Positions 24,320-33,665 are shown, numbered from the stretch's first letter. The stretch is 64,000 nt of DNA from DASPMP01 sp035758925 (GCA_035758925.1 DASTVV010000145.1:54694-118693), one strand, 5' to 3'. Translations and numbers: made by a program. Notes: generated by a model not told the origin, from the letters alone.

Positions 24320-25779
24320 GCGCGCGGACGGACGGTGGGCCCGCACTGGAGCTCCGCGGCATCGAGAAGCGCTTTGGCGATGTGGTCGCGCTGGCTGGCG
24401 TCGACCTGAACGTCGCGCAAGGCAGTGTTCACGCCTTGTTGGGCGAGAACGGTGCAGGCAAGACGACGCTGATGCGCATTGCGTACGGTCTGGTACCAGC
24501 CGATCGCGGCGAAGTGCGGCTCTTCGGCACACCTGCATCTTCGCATTCGGTTCGTGGCGCTGTGCGGGCGGGCGTCGGCATGGTGCAGCAGCAGCTGTCG
24601 CTCGCGCCGAACTTGTCGGCGGCCGAGAACCTGGTCCTTGGTCGGCGCGGCTTGTTCAATCCCGCCGCGGCGGCGGAACGTCTCGACGCGGTGAGCGCCG
24701 AGTTTGGCCTTCGCGTTCCCGCCGTGTCGCGCACGCAGGACCTGAGCATCGTGGAGCAGCAGCGTCTCGAGATCCTCAAGGCACTGAGCCGTGGCGCTCG
24801 CCTGATCATCCTCGACGAACCAACCGCGCTGCTGGCTCCGAGCGAAGTTGATGACCTCCTGCAATGGATTCGCAACTTTGCGTCGAACGGTGGCAGCGCC
24901 GTTCTCGTGACGCACAAACTGCGGGAAGCGCTTGCCGTGGCTGACGACGTGACAGTCCTGCGACGCGGCCAGGTCACGCGCGCCGGACCCGCGAAGGACA
25001 CGTCGGCACAGGAACTGGCCGCAGCGATCTTTGCGGACACTGCGGCGGACGGTGCGTCTGAACGATCCTCGGACCAGCCGGTGCCGGCTGCGTCCTCCGA
25101 AGGCGCGGTGATCGTGGAGGCCAGAGACGTGACGATATCGCGTCGGGTACCCGTGCTTCGAGGCGCGTCGTTCGTCGTGCGGAGACACGAGATTGTCGGC
25201 GTGGCTGCGGTCGAGGGCTCGGGCCACAGAGAACTGCTGCTGGCCCTCGCGGGGCTGCTGCCAATCACCGCCGGCCAGTTGCGAACTCCCAATCGCATCG
25301 CGCAGATACCGGCCGATCGCGCGCGCGACGGACTGATCCCGGACTTTTCGTTGGTAGAGAATGTCGCTTTGCGCGGCCTCGGGGGGCGTCGCGGCGTCAT
25401 GCCGTGGTCCTCGCTCGCGGCGCTCACGTCCGAGCTGCTGCGGCGCTTCGGGATCGTCGCGCCGTCGCCAAAGACGCCGGCAAAGGCGCTCTCTGGCGGT
25501 AACCAGCAGCGACTTGTCGTCGCGCGTGAACTGGAACGCGAAGTCGACCTCGTCGTCGCAGACAATCCGACTCGGGGGTTGGACCTCAAGGCCACGGCCT
25601 TCGTCCACACGCAACTGCGCGGAGCGGCTGCCGGTGGTGCCGCCGTGCTGATTCACTCGACCGATCTCGACGAGATTCTCTCCCTCGCGACGCGCGTGCT
25701 CGTCGTGTTTCACGGTTCCGTGCGCGAGGTGCAGCCAGAACGCTCCGCGGTCGGTCGCGCCATGCTCGGCGCCGCGTAA
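24316..25779 (+). CDS. Nucleoside/sugar-type ABC transporter ATPase, two fused ABC domains
   Basis: A 487-residue duplicated ATPase of the RbsA/MglA/NupA type. Domain 1 is complete: Walker A GENGAGKTT (about 43-51), a signature region with LSIVEQQRLEILKAL, and Walker B LIILDEPTALL. In domain 2 the Walker A position reads VEGSGHRELLLALAG, altered as is usual in this subfamily, while LSGGNQQRLVVAREL and VVADNPTRGLD are kept. The GTG start overlaps the Nif3 stop. It works with the BMP lipoprotein at 22544 and the two permeases downstream. Confidence 0.94.
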   Translation: MSARTDGGPALELRGIEKRFGDVVALAGVDLNVAQGSVHALLGENGAGKTTLMRIAYGLVPADRGEVRLFGTPASSHSVRGAVRAGVGMVQQQLSLAPNLSAAENLVLGRRGLFNPAAAAERLDAVSAEFGLRVPAVSRTQDLSIVEQQRLEILKALSRGARLIILDEPTALLAPSEVDDLLQWIRNFASNGGSAVLVTHKLREALAVADDVTVLRRGQVTRAGPAKDTSAQELAAAIFADTAADGASERSSDQPVPAASSEGAVIVEARDVTISRRVPVLRGASFVVRRHEIVGVAAVEGSGHRELLLALAGLLPITAGQLRTPNRIAQIPADRARDGLIPDFSLVENVALRGLGGRRGVMPWSSLAALTSELLRRFGIVAPSPKTPAKALSGGNQQRLVVARELEREVDLVVADNPTRGLDLKATAFVHTQLRGAAAGGAAVLIHSTDLDEILSLATRVLVVFHGSVREVQPERSAVGRAMLGAA

Positions 25780-25781
25780 GC

Positions 25782-26762
25782 GTGCCCGTCATGCTTCTCG
25801 CGGACGTCGCGAGCGCACTCGAGGCGTTCTGGCGCGGATCCCTCGGCACCAGCAGTGCGCTGTTTTCCGGCACGCTCGTGCGCGCGGTACCGCTCATCCT
25901 CGTTGGCGTCGGCGTCGCCCTGGCGTTTCGCGCCGGGGTGTTCAACATCGGCGGTGAGGGACAGCTGCTCCTCGGCGCCGTCGCGTCGACGGTCGTCGGC
26001 TTGCATTGGGGCGGCGGCGTCGCGGGAGTGATCATTGCGCTCTGTGCGAGCGCCGTCGCCGGCGCGGCGTGGGCAGCGATCGCCGCGGTGCTGCGCGCGA
26101 GATTCGGCGTGTTGGAAGTGATCAGCACGATCATGCTGAACTTCGTCGCCGTGAACCTGGTGTCGTATCTCGTTCGTGGTCCTCTGCAGGAGCCGACGCG
26201 GATATATCCCCAGACGTCGCTGATCGCGGAGTCCGCCCGCCTTTCCCGCCTCTGGACCGGAACGCGACTCCACGCGGGGATCTTTATCGGGATCGTCGTG
26301 GCAGTGTGTGCATGGCTCGTTCTGACACGGATGGCGGCTGGTTTTCGATTGCGCGCAGTGGGTGCGTCGCCAAGCGCCGCGCGCGCCAGCGGCCGCGTGG
26401 ACGTCGAACGGGTAACGGCAGCAGCGCTTGTTGCGAGCGGAGCGCTGGCGGGCCTGGCGGGTGGCGTCGAGGTGACTGGCGTGACGTACGCCCTCTACGA
26501 GAACCTGTCGCCGGGTTACGGGTTCTCGGCAATCGCCGTGGCGATACTCGCGCGTCTGCATCCGCTTGGCGTGCTTGCGACGGCCCTGCTCTTCGCGACG
26601 CTCGAGACCGGCGCGCTGGGCATGCAGCGGGACGCCGGCGTTCCGTCCGTTGTGGCGTCCGTGCTCGAGGCCCTCGCGATTCTTGCCGTCGTAGCCGCCA
26701 GCGGCCGGTTCGGGATCTCGTGGCGGGCGACCAGGGGACCGCGAACGAGTGGTGCGGCATGA
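25782..26762 (+). CDS. ABC transporter permease, nucleoside/sugar type (first subunit)
   Basis: A 326-residue BPD_transp_2 family permease starting at GTG. It shows about eight to ten hydrophobic helices and the family motif LAFRAGVFNIGGEGQLLLGAV near residue 45-65, with VGASPSAARASGRV later on. In BMP-type systems the first permease is the larger of a heterodimer. It begins 2 bases after the ATPase gene and overlaps the second permease by 4. Confidence 0.93.
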   Translation: MPVMLLADVASALEAFWRGSLGTSSALFSGTLVRAVPLILVGVGVALAFRAGVFNIGGEGQLLLGAVASTVVGLHWGGGVAGVIIALCASAVAGAAWAAIAAVLRARFGVLEVISTIMLNFVAVNLVSYLVRGPLQEPTRIYPQTSLIAESARLSRLWTGTRLHAGIFIGIVVAVCAWLVLTRMAAGFRLRAVGASPSAARASGRVDVERVTAAALVASGALAGLAGGVEVTGVTYALYENLSPGYGFSAIAVAILARLHPLGVLATALLFATLETGALGMQRDAGVPSVVASVLEALAILAVVAASGRFGISWRATRGPRTSGAA

Positions 26763-27679
26763 CGGACGTCTCGCCCTTTCTCGAGGCCGCCGTCCGGACC
26801 GCGACGCCTCTGCTCATTGCGGCGGCTGGCGAGAGCATCTCGGAGCGCGCGGGAGTGATCAACATCGGCCTCGAGGGATGCATCATCGCCGGCGCGTACG
26901 CGGCGTTCGCGACCGGTGGTATCCCGATCGCGGGATATACATCCGCCATCTTCGCAGGCCTCGCCGTTGGGATCACCATGGCGTTCTTCGCCGTCGTCAT
27001 GCGCCGTGACCAGATCATTGTCGGTGCGGGTCTCACGATGTTGGCGCTCGGGCTGACCGGCACGTTGTTTCGCCTGCGTGAGGCGTCTGCTCCGCTCGTC
27101 ACCACGGAGCCCGTCACGGCGATTCCACTGCTCTCTCGAATCCCGGTCGTCGGGCCGGCGCTGTTCGCTCAGCCAGCGATCACGTACTTCGCCTTCGCGC
27201 TGGTGCCCGCCCTGTGGTGGTGGTCGCAACGCACGCAGGGCGGGCTCGCCTTGCGCGCTGTGGGCGACTCGCCGTCCGCCGCGAAGGCGGCTGGCGTGCA
27301 GGTTGTCGCAGTTCAGGCTGGAGCCGTCATCGTCGGCTCGGCGCTCGGTGGGCTGGCTGGCGGATCACTGGTCCTCGCGCAGGCTGGGACGTTCGCGGAG
27401 GGGATGTCGGCGGGTCGAGGATTCCTTGCGATCGCCATCGTGGCGTTGGGGCGGTGGCAGCCTGTCGGCGTTGCGCTCGCGAGTCTGATCTTCGGTGCTG
27501 CGATGGCCTTGCAGTACGTCGTCCAGGCGATGGGTTGGGGAATCCGCTACGAGCTGGTCCTCATGATCCCCTATGTGCTCACGCTGGTGGCACTCGCGGC
27601 GCGACGCCGTGGCGTCAGCCAGGGCCAGCACTTTTCCTACGCGCCGGCAATGCTGGGCCGCTCGCTCCCCGATGACTGA
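26759..27679 (+). CDS. ABC transporter permease, nucleoside/sugar type (second subunit)
   Basis: A 306-residue partner of the preceding permease. It keeps the equivalent motif ESISERAGVINIGLEGCIIAGAYAA (about 24-48) and VGDSPSAAKAAGVQV before the last helices. The ATG at 26759 overlaps the previous stop (ATGA). It ends the run parA-parB-BMP-Nif3-ATPase-permease-permease, and 3 bases later a minus-strand lipoprotein gene ends, so transcripts converge here. Confidence 0.93.
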   Translation: MTDVSPFLEAAVRTATPLLIAAAGESISERAGVINIGLEGCIIAGAYAAFATGGIPIAGYTSAIFAGLAVGITMAFFAVVMRRDQIIVGAGLTMLALGLTGTLFRLREASAPLVTTEPVTAIPLLSRIPVVGPALFAQPAITYFAFALVPALWWWSQRTQGGLALRAVGDSPSAAKAAGVQVVAVQAGAVIVGSALGGLAGGSLVLAQAGTFAEGMSAGRGFLAIAIVALGRWQPVGVALASLIFGAAMALQYVVQAMGWGIRYELVLMIPYVLTLVALAARRRGVSQGQHFSYAPAMLGRSLPDD

Positions 27680-27682
27680 GGG

Positions 27683-28552
27683 TCAACAGGCGAGCTTGCG
27701 AGACCAGCGGGACCGCCACTGGCCATTCGCGCGCTCGAGCACTTCGTAGTCCGTCAGCGCCTGCTGGTCCCGCGCCAGCAGGAGTAGCACCGATTGTTGT
27801 CCCTGCACGGCGGCCAGCACGTCGAAATGTTCGGCGGTGTCTTCGGTCCCCTCGGAACGGCGGCTGTATGCCAGCGAATACGGCTCATCGGCAGCCGCAT
27901 TGCTCGGGCGCTCGGCGATGATGAGGGTGCGCTCCTCGAGCGGCGAGGCTTCGATGTTGACGCGCCGCGCGAGATGTGCAACCACGACCCTACGTCCGGC
28001 AGCCTGGAACAGGTGTGCGCCGATGACGGCGAACGGCAGGCCACTGAAGCGAGATTCGCGTTCTGTCTTGAGCGCCGATGCCATCCGCACCAGCTCCACG
28101 GCAAGCCTGGCAGAGTCCGCCGTGGGCAACGCCTCGATCGAGTCCATCCGCAGCAGCGCTCCCGACCGACCAAGAAGGCCCACCGACCATGATGCGGTGT
28201 CGCTTCCGGCCAGGCGCACGACGGGCGCGTCACCGCACTGCTGCGAATCCACTGCTGCCACCTGTACGCTCGTCGTGTCTCCGGCCGCGTTAACGAGGGT
28301 CATCGGGGCAGCTGTCACCATGCGTGCGCTGAGCTCCGCCGGATAGACCACCGCCGCCGTGTTCTCGCTGTCCGTCGGAACGACGAGCACCTGGCCGAGC
28401 TCTGGCGCCCACGTGCCGGTCGCCGTCGGAGCGAGAACGGGCGCACGGGTCGTCTCCACGCCGGTCTCGCCCCTTGGAGGGGCTGCGCGCTCACACGCGA
28501 CCGCGAGCGCGCTCGCGAGAAGGGTCGCCTGAACCACGCGTTGGCGGCTCAT
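27683..28552 (-). CDS. Lipoprotein of unknown function
   Basis: A 289-residue protein with an N-terminal signal and a lipobox-like LAVAC (Cys about 20), followed by a Pro/Thr-rich linker and a mixed alpha/beta body that includes GQVLVVPTDSENTAAVVYPAEL and FSGLPFAVIGAHLFQAAGRRVVVAHLARR. The frame stays open further upstream, but the ATG at 28552 starts the signal peptide cleanly and avoids overlap with the divergent transporter. No domain is recognised; it appears to be an envelope protein. It converges on the second permease with a 3-base gap. Confidence 0.75.
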   Translation of the reverse strand: MSRQRVVQATLLASALAVACERAAPPRGETGVETTRAPVLAPTATGTWAPELGQVLVVPTDSENTAAVVYPAELSARMVTAAPMTLVNAAGDTTSVQVAAVDSQQCGDAPVVRLAGSDTASWSVGLLGRSGALLRMDSIEALPTADSARLAVELVRMASALKTERESRFSGLPFAVIGAHLFQAAGRRVVVAHLARRVNIEASPLEERTLIIAERPSNAAADEPYSLAYSRRSEGTEDTAEHFDVLAAVQGQQSVLLLLARDQQALTDYEVLERANGQWRSRWSRKLAC

Positions 28553-28595
28553 GGAGCATAATTTGGGTTCCAGGGCAATCACGTCAATCAAATTC

Positions 28596-30035
28596 ATGAC
28601 ACACGTGGCGCACGACGCGGTTCGATACGATCGCACAGGGGAGGCGCGAGTCGTCACCCGCGCTCCCGCCCGCGAACGGTGGAGCTGGGCGCTCTACGAC
28701 TTCGCGAACACGATCTTCTCGATGAACGTGGCCACGCTGTATTTCGCGGTGTGGCTCGTGAGCGACCTGGGCTCCTCGAACACGTTGTACGCGGTTGCAA
28801 ACGCGGCCACCAGTGCTCTCGTCGTCCTCGCGATCCCCGTGCTCGGCGCGGTGTCCGACGCGCGCCGGCAGCGAAAACGCTGGGTGGTTGGCTTTACAAT
28901 CATGTCGTGTATCGCCTGCGCCGCCATCGGCATGTTCGGACAGACGACTATCCCATTGTTCGGCGAGCAAGTCATCGGTGGCGCGCGACCCGCGGGCTGG
29001 CTGGCCGGGTTCGCCGAGCTCAAATGGGTGCTGCTGGCATTCGTCTGCGCCAACTTTGCATACCAGGCGGCGCAGCCGTTTTACAATGCGATGATGCCGG
29101 AATTGGTACCGGCCAGCGAGCAAGGGAGACTTTCCGGCTTCGGCGTCGCCCTGGGATACGTGGGATCGATCGTCGGCGTGGTGCTGGTCGTGCCGTTCTT
29201 CACCGGCGCGCTTCCCGGCGACATCAAGCTGAGCGAACCACTCCTGAGGTTCCTGCGCGGGATCCCGTTTACGGAGTCCGCGGGCCGAGTATCGACGTTC
29301 GTTCCCACGGGCCTGCTATTCCTGCTGTTCACGCTGCCGCTGATACTCTTCTGCCGCGACCACGATCCCGTCCGAACGGCCAGGCGCATCCAATGGCGAG
29401 CCGCCTTTCAGCGCGTGCTCCACACTTTGAAGGACGCGCGACGCCACCCTGGTGCGCTTCGCTTCATCCTGACGTCGTTCATATACCAGGACGCCGTCGG
29501 AACCGTCATCGGGTTCATGACCTTGTACGCCGTGAAGGCCATGGGATTCGACAAGGGCTCCGAGACGACACTGTTCATGGTGCTCACGATTCCCGCGGTC
29601 ATCGGGAGCTACCTGTACGGCAGGATCACGGATCGCATCGGGCCGAAGCGGACCCTGAGCATCACACTCGCCGTCTGGGTGGTCCTGCTCGTCGCGATGA
29701 TCGCAGCTCCGAGCAAGAACGCGTTCTGGCTGGTTGGCCTGGCGGTCGGGTTGAACTTCGGGGGCGTGGTCGTTGCCGAACGTCCGGTCCTGCTGTCGCT
29801 CATCCCAGACGTGGAGGCAGGCAGGTACTTCAGCCTCATGCTGTTGTCAGCCCGCGCCGCGGCAATCGCAGGCCCGCTGGTGTGGGGGCTGACCGTGGAC
29901 GGACTCGAGCGCCCCTTCGGCACCGCGATCGCGTATCGAGCCGCCGTGGCAACCATTGCGGTGATGTTTGCCTGGTCGTGGTGGCTGCTGCGCAAAGTTC
30001 CCGACCGGCGTCCCGGAACGCCTGCCGTGTCCTAG
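28596..30035 (+). CDS. UMF1-family (Atg22-like) MFS transporter
   Basis: A 479-residue membrane protein with about 12 helices. ERWSWALYDFANTIFSMNVATLYF at the N-terminus is the hallmark of the UMF1/Atg22 group, and PVLGAVSDARRQRKRWV carries the MFS loop 2-3 motif. Bacterial substrates are unknown; yeast Atg22 exports amino acids from the vacuole. The ATG at 28596 is preferred; one at 28551 would collide with the divergent lipoprotein start. The stop shares CTAG with the next gene on the other strand. Confidence 0.9.
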   Translation: MTHVAHDAVRYDRTGEARVVTRAPARERWSWALYDFANTIFSMNVATLYFAVWLVSDLGSSNTLYAVANAATSALVVLAIPVLGAVSDARRQRKRWVVGFTIMSCIACAAIGMFGQTTIPLFGEQVIGGARPAGWLAGFAELKWVLLAFVCANFAYQAAQPFYNAMMPELVPASEQGRLSGFGVALGYVGSIVGVVLVVPFFTGALPGDIKLSEPLLRFLRGIPFTESAGRVSTFVPTGLLFLLFTLPLILFCRDHDPVRTARRIQWRAAFQRVLHTLKDARRHPGALRFILTSFIYQDAVGTVIGFMTLYAVKAMGFDKGSETTLFMVLTIPAVIGSYLYGRITDRIGPKRTLSITLAVWVVLLVAMIAAPSKNAFWLVGLAVGLNFGGVVVAERPVLLSLIPDVEAGRYFSLMLLSARAAAIAGPLVWGLTVDGLERPFGTAIAYRAAVATIAVMFAWSWWLLRKVPDRRPGTPAVS

Positions 30036-30262
30036 GGCGGCGGCGGCAGAAAGGGACCGCCGAGGTCCCAGTGCCAGGCCTCGCGGATAATGCCGGTTCG
30101 GGGATCCTTGAGCGGTTTGTGCTGAAGCCGTTCGGCGGGGAGGCCCACGCTGGTCCCGTACGCCAGCAACTTGTCGCGATCGGTCGAGACCAGGTGCGCC
30201 ATTGGTCGACCACGCCACACGTGGCGATGCAGCCAGAGCCCGCCGTCCATGGCGAAAATCAT
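30032..30262 (-). CDS. Small DUF4031-like protein
   Basis: A 76-residue protein reading MIFAMDGGLWLHRHVWRGRP, then AHLVSTDRDKLLAYGTSVGLP and a C-terminal EAWHWDLGG. The order (short N-terminal strand, RGR, H-L-V-S, D-x-L-x-x-A/YG, H-W/Y-D-L) fits the small DUF4031 family. Function unknown. The frame is open upstream into polA, but the ATG at 30262 matches the family start; 30250 is also possible. It follows polA by 67 bases on the same strand, and its stop overlaps the transporter stop. Confidence 0.6.
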   Translation of the reverse strand: MIFAMDGGLWLHRHVWRGRPMAHLVSTDRDKLLAYGTSVGLPAERLQHKPLKDPRTGIIREAWHWDLGGPFLPPPP

Positions 30263-30329
30263 CCCTTCCCGCCGCGATGCGAACTCGCGGTATGGCGGTG
30301 ACTCATCCTCCCGCGCGGTGCTCAATGCG

Positions 30330-33227
30330 CTAACCGAGCTTGGTGTCGAGCCAGTTGGGCCCGACGCCGATGTCGACGACCAGCGGCACCGCCAGCTCTG
30401 CCGCGCCTTCCATTTCAGTGCGTACCAATTCGCTGAGTGTCTCCACTTCGTTCGTCGGCGCCTCGAACACCAGCTCGTCGTGAACCTGGAGCAGCATGGC
30501 GGACGCAAGCTGTCGCGTGCGAAGCGCGTTCGCCACGCGCACCATGGCGATCTTGATCAAGTCGGCGGCCGAGCCCTGGATCGGAGAGTTGGCGGCGACG
30601 CGCTCGCCGAACGCCCGGATATTGAAGTTGCGGTCGCGAAGCTCGGGTGTGTAACGCCGGCGACCAAAGATGGTTTGGACGTAGCCGTGCTCGCGCGCGA
30701 ACGCCACGCTCGAGTCCAGGTAGCGTCGGACGCCCGGCAGCCGTTCGAAATACCTGTCGATGAACGCTCGCGCTTCAGCGTGGGTGATCTTCAGCTGTTG
30801 CGACAGCGCATGCGGGCCTTGGCCGTAGATCGTCGCAAAGTTGATGGTCTTGGCGCGGGCCCGCATCTCGGACGTCACGTCGTCCACGCTGACGTCGAAG
30901 ATCAGCGCTGCGGTCTGCCGGTGGATGTCGCCGCCGGTCCGGAACGCCTGGACGAAGGCTTCGTCCCCCGAGAGGTGGGCGAGCAGCCGAAGCTCGATTT
31001 GTGAATAGTCGGCGGACAGCAGCTGGGCTCCCGGCTTCGCGATGAACAGCCGACGAATGTCCCGTCCCAGCTCCGAGCGAATCGGGATGTTCTGGAGATT
31101 GGGGTTTTCTGATGACAGCCTGCCGGTAGCCGCCACCGTTTGGTTGAACGACGTGTGGAGGCGCCCGGTCTCGGGGTTCAACAGCACCGGCAGTGCGTCG
31201 ATGTAGGTGCTTTCGAGCTTGGTGACCTCGCGGTAGTCCATCAGCAGGACAGGCAGCTCGTGCCCCGCGTCCGCGAGCTGCTGCAGCACGCTGGCGTCCG
31301 TCGACGGGCCGCTGGGCGTTTTCTTGAGGACCGGCAGCTTGAGCTTCTCGAACAGGATCTCACGCAGCTGAAGCGGTGAGTTGATGTTGAATTGCTGTCC
31401 GGCAGCTTCGTGGACGGCGCCTTCGAGGCGATGCCGCTCACTCTCGAAGCGGCGCTTCAGCTGTGCGAATCCCTCGACGTCGATCATCACGCCCTTCCAC
31501 TCCATTTCGGCGAGCACCGGCAGGAGCGGCATCTCGATGTCATCGAAGAGGCGTCGAGCCGCCATCGCCTCGAGCTGAGGCTCGAACTCCTGGCGCAGGC
31601 GCAACACGACGTCAGCGTTTTCAGCGGCGTAGTTGGTCGCGCACGACACCGGCACCTGGTCGTAGGGGATAAGCGCTCGACCCTTGCCGCAGAGATCCTC
31701 GTACGTGCTCACCTTGGTCTGGAGAAACTCGAGTGCGAGGACGTCCAGACCGTGAGATCGACGCCCCGGATCAAGCACATAGCTCGCGATCATCGTGTCG
31801 AAATCGAGTCCCCGGAGCTGAATGCCGGCCCGCCGCAGGACGAGGCGATCGACCTTTCCGTTCTGCGCCGTCTTGCGAACCTCGGGGTCCTCGAGCAGGT
31901 CGCGTAGCGGGCGCATTTCTGGCGCGTCGAGCGAAGGGAGGTTCGCGATATCCGGCACTCCGGCCGCCAGCGCCCTGGCCGCAATGCTCACCGGCTCCGC
32001 CGTCTTTGCCTTCGACTTTCTGGCCGGCGCGGCCTCCTCCGATGTGAGCTCGAAGCTCGCCTGCGGCGTTTCGTAGCGACGATGCGCCATCGGGAAGTAG
32101 TACGCCTCGCCCGGGGCAATTGCGATCGAAACCCCGACGATGGACGATCGCATCGGATCGTTGGGCGCGCCCTGGTCCGCCACCGTCTGCACGTTCATGG
32201 CGATGTACGGCGCCTGGCGCGCCTTCTCGATCACCTTGGCGACGTCTTCAAGCCTTGTGACCGTCACGTATTTCGAAGCGCCCTCGCCAGGCTTCGGGCG
32301 CAGCGGCGCTTCGGCCGGAGCCGGGACATCGATCTGCCGCGCGAGGGTATGGAACTCGAGCTCCACCAGCAGATCGCGCAGGCGAAGGTTGTCGGGCTCG
32401 CGCCGCCGCAGCGACTCGAGATCCAGCGTGATGTCCACGTCCTCGCGGATCGTGACGAGCTCCTTGGAGAGCCGCGCGGCGTCGGCCTGCGCAAGCAGCG
32501 CTTCGCGCGGACGCTTCTTGGTGATCTCCGGAGCGTGCGCGAGGATCTGCTCGACGGTGCCGTAGCTGTTCACGAGCTCCACGGCCGTCTTGTCGCCAAT
32601 GCCACGGACTCCCGGGATATTGTCCGACGTGTCGCCAACGAGCGCGAGGAAGTCGGTCACGAGCGCCGGCGGAACTCCGAGGCGCTCGGAGGCGTTCTCC
32701 GTGCTAACCCAGTGCTCCTGCACATTCGCCGGCCCGCCGCGGCCGGGGTTGAGAATCCAGACACCGGGCCGAACGAGTTGCTGGAAATCCTTGTCGGCGG
32801 AAACGACGACGACGTTCGTGTTCCGCTCCACCGCCTGGCGAACGAGCGTGCCGATGACATCGTCCGCCTCGTATCCGGGGACAGTCAGGACAGGGATGCG
32901 GTAGGCGTCGAGCAGCTCGCCAATACGCTGCATGCCGCGATCGAAATCCTGCTGGAGATCCTCGGAAAGCTTTTCGCGCGTCGCCTTGTACTCGGGAAAG
33001 GTCTCGTGCCGGAACGACGTGCCCGAGTCATGCACCCAGCCGAGATAGGCGGGGTGGTGGTTCTTCATCAGGAGGTTGAGGAACTGGACGACGCCAAATG
33101 CTGCCGACGTGTTCTCACCACGGCTGGTGGTGAGCGGACGCGCGATGAACGCGTAGAACGCGCGATAGATGAGCGCATAGCCGTCAACCAGAAACAGCGA
33201 CGGCGACGGTGGTGGACTTACGGGCAC
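30330..33227 (-). CDS. polA: DNA polymerase I (proofreading domain apparently inactive)
   Basis: A 965-residue enzyme for Okazaki-fragment processing and repair. The 5'-nuclease domain is intact (FLVDGYALIYRAFYAF, GYEADDVIGTL, SADKDFQQLV, GVRGIGDKTA). The polymerase domain is intact (SADYSQIELRLLAHLSGD, AKTINFATIYGQG, LQVHDELVFE). In the middle 3'-5' exonuclease domain, the metal pair that reads D-T-E-T in E. coli reads N-V-Q-T, so two of four acidic ligands are gone, while the later NGKVD and YAAENAD aspartates remain. A low-complexity insert (KSKAKTAEP) lies in the same domain. A terminator of the preceding cold-shock gene ends 8 bases before the start. Confidence 0.96.
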   Translation of the reverse strand: MPVSPPPSPSLFLVDGYALIYRAFYAFIARPLTTSRGENTSAAFGVVQFLNLLMKNHHPAYLGWVHDSGTSFRHETFPEYKATREKLSEDLQQDFDRGMQRIGELLDAYRIPVLTVPGYEADDVIGTLVRQAVERNTNVVVVSADKDFQQLVRPGVWILNPGRGGPANVQEHWVSTENASERLGVPPALVTDFLALVGDTSDNIPGVRGIGDKTAVELVNSYGTVEQILAHAPEITKKRPREALLAQADAARLSKELVTIREDVDITLDLESLRRREPDNLRLRDLLVELEFHTLARQIDVPAPAEAPLRPKPGEGASKYVTVTRLEDVAKVIEKARQAPYIAMNVQTVADQGAPNDPMRSSIVGVSIAIAPGEAYYFPMAHRRYETPQASFELTSEEAAPARKSKAKTAEPVSIAARALAAGVPDIANLPSLDAPEMRPLRDLLEDPEVRKTAQNGKVDRLVLRRAGIQLRGLDFDTMIASYVLDPGRRSHGLDVLALEFLQTKVSTYEDLCGKGRALIPYDQVPVSCATNYAAENADVVLRLRQEFEPQLEAMAARRLFDDIEMPLLPVLAEMEWKGVMIDVEGFAQLKRRFESERHRLEGAVHEAAGQQFNINSPLQLREILFEKLKLPVLKKTPSGPSTDASVLQQLADAGHELPVLLMDYREVTKLESTYIDALPVLLNPETGRLHTSFNQTVAATGRLSSENPNLQNIPIRSELGRDIRRLFIAKPGAQLLSADYSQIELRLLAHLSGDEAFVQAFRTGGDIHRQTAALIFDVSVDDVTSEMRARAKTINFATIYGQGPHALSQQLKITHAEARAFIDRYFERLPGVRRYLDSSVAFAREHGYVQTIFGRRRYTPELRDRNFNIRAFGERVAANSPIQGSAADLIKIAMVRVANALRTRQLASAMLLQVHDELVFEAPTNEVETLSELVRTEMEGAAELAVPLVVDIGVGPNWLDTKLG

Positions 33228-33234
33228 CTCTTAC

Positions 33235-33274
33235 AAAAACAGCACCGCCTGCCGAGCGGTAGCCGGGCAGGCGG
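33235..33274 (-). terminator. Rho-independent terminator after the second cold-shock gene
   Basis: A perfect 9-bp stem CCGCCTGCC / GGCAGGCGG (33245-33253, 33266-33274); on the minus strand five T follow after a short GTGCTG spacer. It separates the cold-shock gene from polA. Confidence 0.75.
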
Positions 33275-33306
33275 AGGACAGGACGCTGAGGAGGCGTGTA
33301 ACCGAT

Positions 33307-33507
33307 TCAGACCCGAGTCACGTTTGCTGCGTGTAACCCTTTTTCTCCGGTGCGGATCTCGAACTCGACTTCCTGACCTTCGGAGAGAGTCTTGAATCCG
33401 TCCATCTGAATCGCCGAGAAGTGCACAAAGACATCCTCGCCGCCTTCCTGTTCAATGAAGCCATAGCCTTTGGCGTCATTGAACCACTTCACCTTCCCTC
33501 TGGCCAT
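33307..33507 (-). CDS. Cold-shock domain protein (CspA family), second copy
   Basis: A 66-residue cold-shock protein: GKVKWFNDAKGYGFI (RNP1) and DVFVHFSAIQ (RNP2) are canonical. The frame runs upstream, but the ATG at 33507 is preceded by AGGAGG and starts the domain exactly. It has a recognisable sigma-70 promoter at 33579-33608 and its own terminator, so it is a single-gene unit. It is closer to the consensus than the copy at 8760-8972, which has a Cys in RNP2. Confidence 0.96.
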   Translation of the reverse strand: MARGKVKWFNDAKGYGFIEQEGGEDVFVHFSAIQMDGFKTLSEGQEVEFEIRTGEKGLHAANVTRV

Positions 33508-33578
33508 TCGAGCTGCCTCCTGCTGGGTGGGACGATCCTGCCCCAACGGTGCGGGCAAGTCGTTAGGCTTGCGGGCCC

Positions 33579-33608
33579 TATATAGATGAGCCCTCTTTGT
33601 TTTGTCAA
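33579..33608 (-). promoter_or_regulatory. Sigma-70 promoter of the second cold-shock gene
   Basis: On the minus strand TTGACA (33603-33608) and TATATA (33579-33584) are separated by 18 bases. The start codon lies about 70 bases downstream, giving a leader of roughly 65 bases. The -35 matches the consensus exactly and the -10 at five of six positions. Confidence 0.75.
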
Positions 33609-33665
33609 GAAAAGTGGCTATAGGAATGTTTGCCTAATCCGGGTACCGCGATTAGGTTCGCCGCC

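Noticed and set aside
24220..25713. A 497-codon minus-strand frame across the ABC ATPase gene
   Set aside because: The plus strand carries complete ABC motifs; the antisense product has no recognisable domain.
26006..27679. A 557-codon plus-strand frame through both permeases
   Set aside because: It switches meaning halfway: the first half is an off-frame Arg-rich shadow and only the part from 26759 is the true second permease.
28551..28595. Upstream ATG at 28551 as the start of the UMF1 transporter
   Set aside because: It would overlap the start of the divergent lipoprotein gene; the ATG at 28596 leaves a short gap and keeps the conserved N-terminus.
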